From: Dehalococcoidia bacterium
GTDB lineage: Bacteria > Chloroflexota > Dehalococcoidia > GIF9 > AB-539-J10
DNA: 5,781 nucleotides
Assembly (NCBI GenBank): GCA_030626915.1
Contig: DAOUTC010000078.1
Coordinates: 1 to 5,781, forward strand
Direction of reading: 5' to 3'
Part shown: positions 5,703-5,781 of the stretch, one piece after another
How the letters are laid out: each line of letters starts with the position of its first letter
Numbering within the stretch: the first letter of the stretch is position 1
Position numbers and translations under genes: made by a program
Notes under the pieces: generated by a model
The model's input: only the letters and a program-made list of their open reading frames with translations
What the model was told of the DNA's origin: nothing
Databases searched by the model: none

Positions 5703-5781
5703 CCATTGCGCCCCTTTTCATCGTCATTGCGAGCTCCCCTTTATTGTCATTGCGGTGAGCTTGAAACCCCGAGCGCAGCGA
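5703..5781. repeat. Degenerate tandem CATTGCG repeat, continuing past the window end
   Basis: Three copies of YCATTGCG occur at 5703-5710, 5724-5731 and 5747-5754, spaced 21 and 23 bases. The first two are each followed by CCCCTTT-type sequence, giving a unit of about 22 bases. The end GAGCGCAGCGA (5771-5781) resembles the second half of the dispersed TCATTGCGAG...GAGCGCAGCGA palindromic elements seen between genes in many bacterial genomes. It begins eight bases after the folE stop. A role as a folE mRNA 3' structure is possible; the other arm is probably cut off by the window edge. Confidence 0.6.

Noticed and set aside
5703..5754. Possible CRISPR array
   Set aside because: The repeated core is only eight bases, the spacing is about 22 bases and the intervening sequences are similar to each other, unlike CRISPR spacers.

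Overview
The window is ordinary bacterial chromosome: moderate G+C, short Shine-Dalgarno sites, tight operons and two or three non-ATG starts. The gene content (a membrane-anchored PpiC-like protein fused to a hom-thrC operon, an FmdB-type zinc ribbon, a flavin-reductase-like protein with folE) and the TCATTGCGAG-type intergenic repeat suggest an anaerobic or sediment bacterium. Chloroflexota, class Dehalococcoidia, is my best guess, but it rests on general resemblance and not on a search.

Layout. Bases 1-333 hold no intact gene. This stretch contains three perfect inverted repeats and a 58-codon open stretch on the minus strand that lacks a usual start codon and looks like the tail of a decayed gene. 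It lies directly against the 3' end of a minus-strand tRNA-Pro(GGG) (334-407), a common landing place for integrating elements. A 69-base gap separates the tRNA from a divergent plus-strand operon of three genes. These are a membrane-anchored protein with two parvulin-like domains (477-1712, TTG start), homoserine dehydrogenase with an ACT domain (1715-2998) and threonine synthase (2995-4044). The gaps are +2 bases and a 4-base ATGA overlap.

A small FmdB-family zinc-ribbon gene lies convergently on the minus strand (4097-4315). A 244-base AT-rich region then separates it from a second plus-strand operon: a flavin-reductase-like FMN-binding protein (4560-5126) and GTP cyclohydrolase I (5128-5694), one base apart. 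The spacer carries a cluster of TGCTA-type half-sites, including a perfect 9-bp inverted repeat, and a consensus -10 box. The window ends in a degenerate tandem repeat (5703-5781).

How the genes work together. Hom and ThrC make the first and last of the three steps from aspartate semialdehyde to threonine; homoserine kinase is not here. FolE makes the first pterin intermediate of folate-type cofactors, and its co-transcribed flavoprotein may be a redox partner. The most notable observations are the loss of both signature histidines in each parvulin domain, the unexplained half-site cluster upstream of the flavoprotein-folE pair, and the decayed, hairpin-rich DNA beside tRNA-Pro. I found no clearly new multi-gene system.
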